A DNA stretch of 64,000 nt from positions 21,096 to 85,095 of the forward strand of contig NZ_JACHOU010000020.1 of the NCBI RefSeq assembly GCF_014206975.1. The letters run 5' to 3'. Source of the stretch: Aminobacter aganoensis (GTDB lineage Bacteria; Pseudomonadota; Alphaproteobacteria; Rhizobiales; Rhizobiaceae). Below the pieces are notes generated by a model that saw only the letters and a list, made by a program, of their open reading frames with translations, was not told the DNA's origin and ran no database searches. The translations under genes were made by a program, and so were the position numbers. The stretch's first letter is position 1, and each line of letters opens with the position of its first letter. Positions 63,372 through 64,000 of the stretch are shown here, piece after piece.

Positions 63372-63668
63372 ATGAACCACAGGAATCACGTTCGTCTCAC
63401 TGAAACCGAGCTCATGCCCGATCTGCTTGCCCACGCCACCATCTACGGCCCGGACGACGAGGACATCGGATCGGTGTCACATGTCCACGGCTCGGGCAGC
63501 ATGGCCCAAGTCATTATCGACGTCGGCGGCTTCCTCGGCATCGGCGCCAAACCGGTCGCAGTTCCCGTCAGCCAGCTCGATTTCATGCGCGATGAGGATG
63601 GCGAAGTCCACGCGGTTACGTCTTGGACGAAAGACCAGTTGAAGGATATGCCGGAGCACCACGACTAG
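63372..63668 (+). CDS. PRC-barrel domain protein (copy 3)
   Basis: A 98-residue protein with a more distant PRC-barrel: HATIYGPDDEDIGSVSHVHG, then VIIDVGGFLGIGAKPVAVPV and LKDMPEHHD at the end. It shares the GGFLG centre with the other two copies but has a different start and a shorter tail. A stress-type promoter lies 31 bases upstream, as for the other two copies. Confidence 0.85.
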   Translation: MNHRNHVRLTETELMPDLLAHATIYGPDDEDIGSVSHVHGSGSMAQVIIDVGGFLGIGAKPVAVPVSQLDFMRDEDGEVHAVTSWTKDQLKDMPEHHD

Positions 63669-64000
63669 CCGAGCGCCGGATCCAGCGAAAGGCACGGAAT
63701 GCATCGCATTGAACCGGGTCAGGGCAACCGCGATCCGGCGCGGTCCCCCCGAAGGTTCCTGCAAGGCGTTTTCCGAAGGTGCCGGAATAGCCCAAGGATC
63801 GTGGGCAAAGCTTCACTCAGTGATGGGCTGCGTCCTTATTCCTAGCCCCACGCATGCTTGGCTTCTGGCGCAGCCATCGAACGATGAAGGGCCCGACATC
63901 AAGAAGAAAATCAGTCCTCACTATCCCCATGGCGATAGGAGATGATCGACAGGAACCTTATCGGCAGCTTTGTCAGCTGCTCGGGGCCGTGTGGCGTGTC
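63669..64000. other. Right end of the window, no recognised gene
   Basis: About 330 bases. A frame starting at the ATG at 63929 (MAIGDDRQEPYRQLCQLLGA and on) is open to the window edge and could be the start of a gene, but it has no good ribosome-binding site. Confidence 0.3.

Overview
The window looks like an accessory-rich part of a rhizobial genome (order Hyphomicrobiales, most like Mesorhizobium and relatives). This rests on the Ti/Sym-type trb conjugation genes, a SyrB-like and a MucR-like regulator, families typical of these bacteria (DUF982, DUF1236, DUF1344, DUF6766, DUF6894, PRC-barrel), the Ku/LigD set and the frequent alphaproteobacterial stress-sigma promoters. No rRNA, tRNA or CRISPR array was seen. 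All family calls come from reading the sequence, without database searches.

Layout. 1-5.5 kb: the 3' half of a trb conjugative type IV secretion operon (trbE end, J, L, F, G, H, I; no trbK). 5.7-11.4 kb: a SyrB-like regulator, a large-subunit catalase (katE) and three genes downstream of it. 11.8-15.2 kb: a betaine-type ABC importer (proVWX) and a small HTH regulator. 15.6-25.3 kb: a patchwork with a Nudix hydrolase, an ISNCY-type transposase remnant, two convergent membrane-glycosylation operons (PIG-V-like/DUF7024-like against GT2/methyltransferase/GtrA), a DUF982-mpg pair and small stress-type genes. 25.7-29.5 kb: a three-gene operon of an N-formylglutamate-amidohydrolase-like enzyme, a QEGLA/DUF1704 metallopeptidase-like protein and an ATP-grasp ligase. 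30-38 kb: a frameshifted GST, hipBA with a triple operator, an aldehyde dehydrogenase remnant and small proteins. 38.5-41.1 kb: a MucR-type regulator and a UvrD-type helicase. 42-50 kb: many small stress-type genes. 50.2-54.4 kb: ku-ligD facing a second ku (non-homologous end joining). 54.9-60 kb: an orphan CheB, a CheB-CheR-PAS-HWE kinase and a single-domain response regulator. 60-64 kb: secreted and membrane small proteins (CHRD, DUF1236, PRC-barrel).

The main unifying observation is that from about 16.8 kb to the right end at least thirteen genes or operons are preceded by GGAAC-N16/17-(C/G/A)GTT. This is the known promoter of EcfG/RpoE2-type general stress sigma factors of Alphaproteobacteria. 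All but one lie about 29-53 bases before a start codon. The region therefore reads as a general stress response island covering DNA repair (Ku2, probably Mpg), envelope and small membrane proteins, PRC-barrel and DUF6894 proteins, with an HWE kinase, a type known to feed this response. Several encoded proteins are too short for routine gene calling (25-55 residues) and are listed here.
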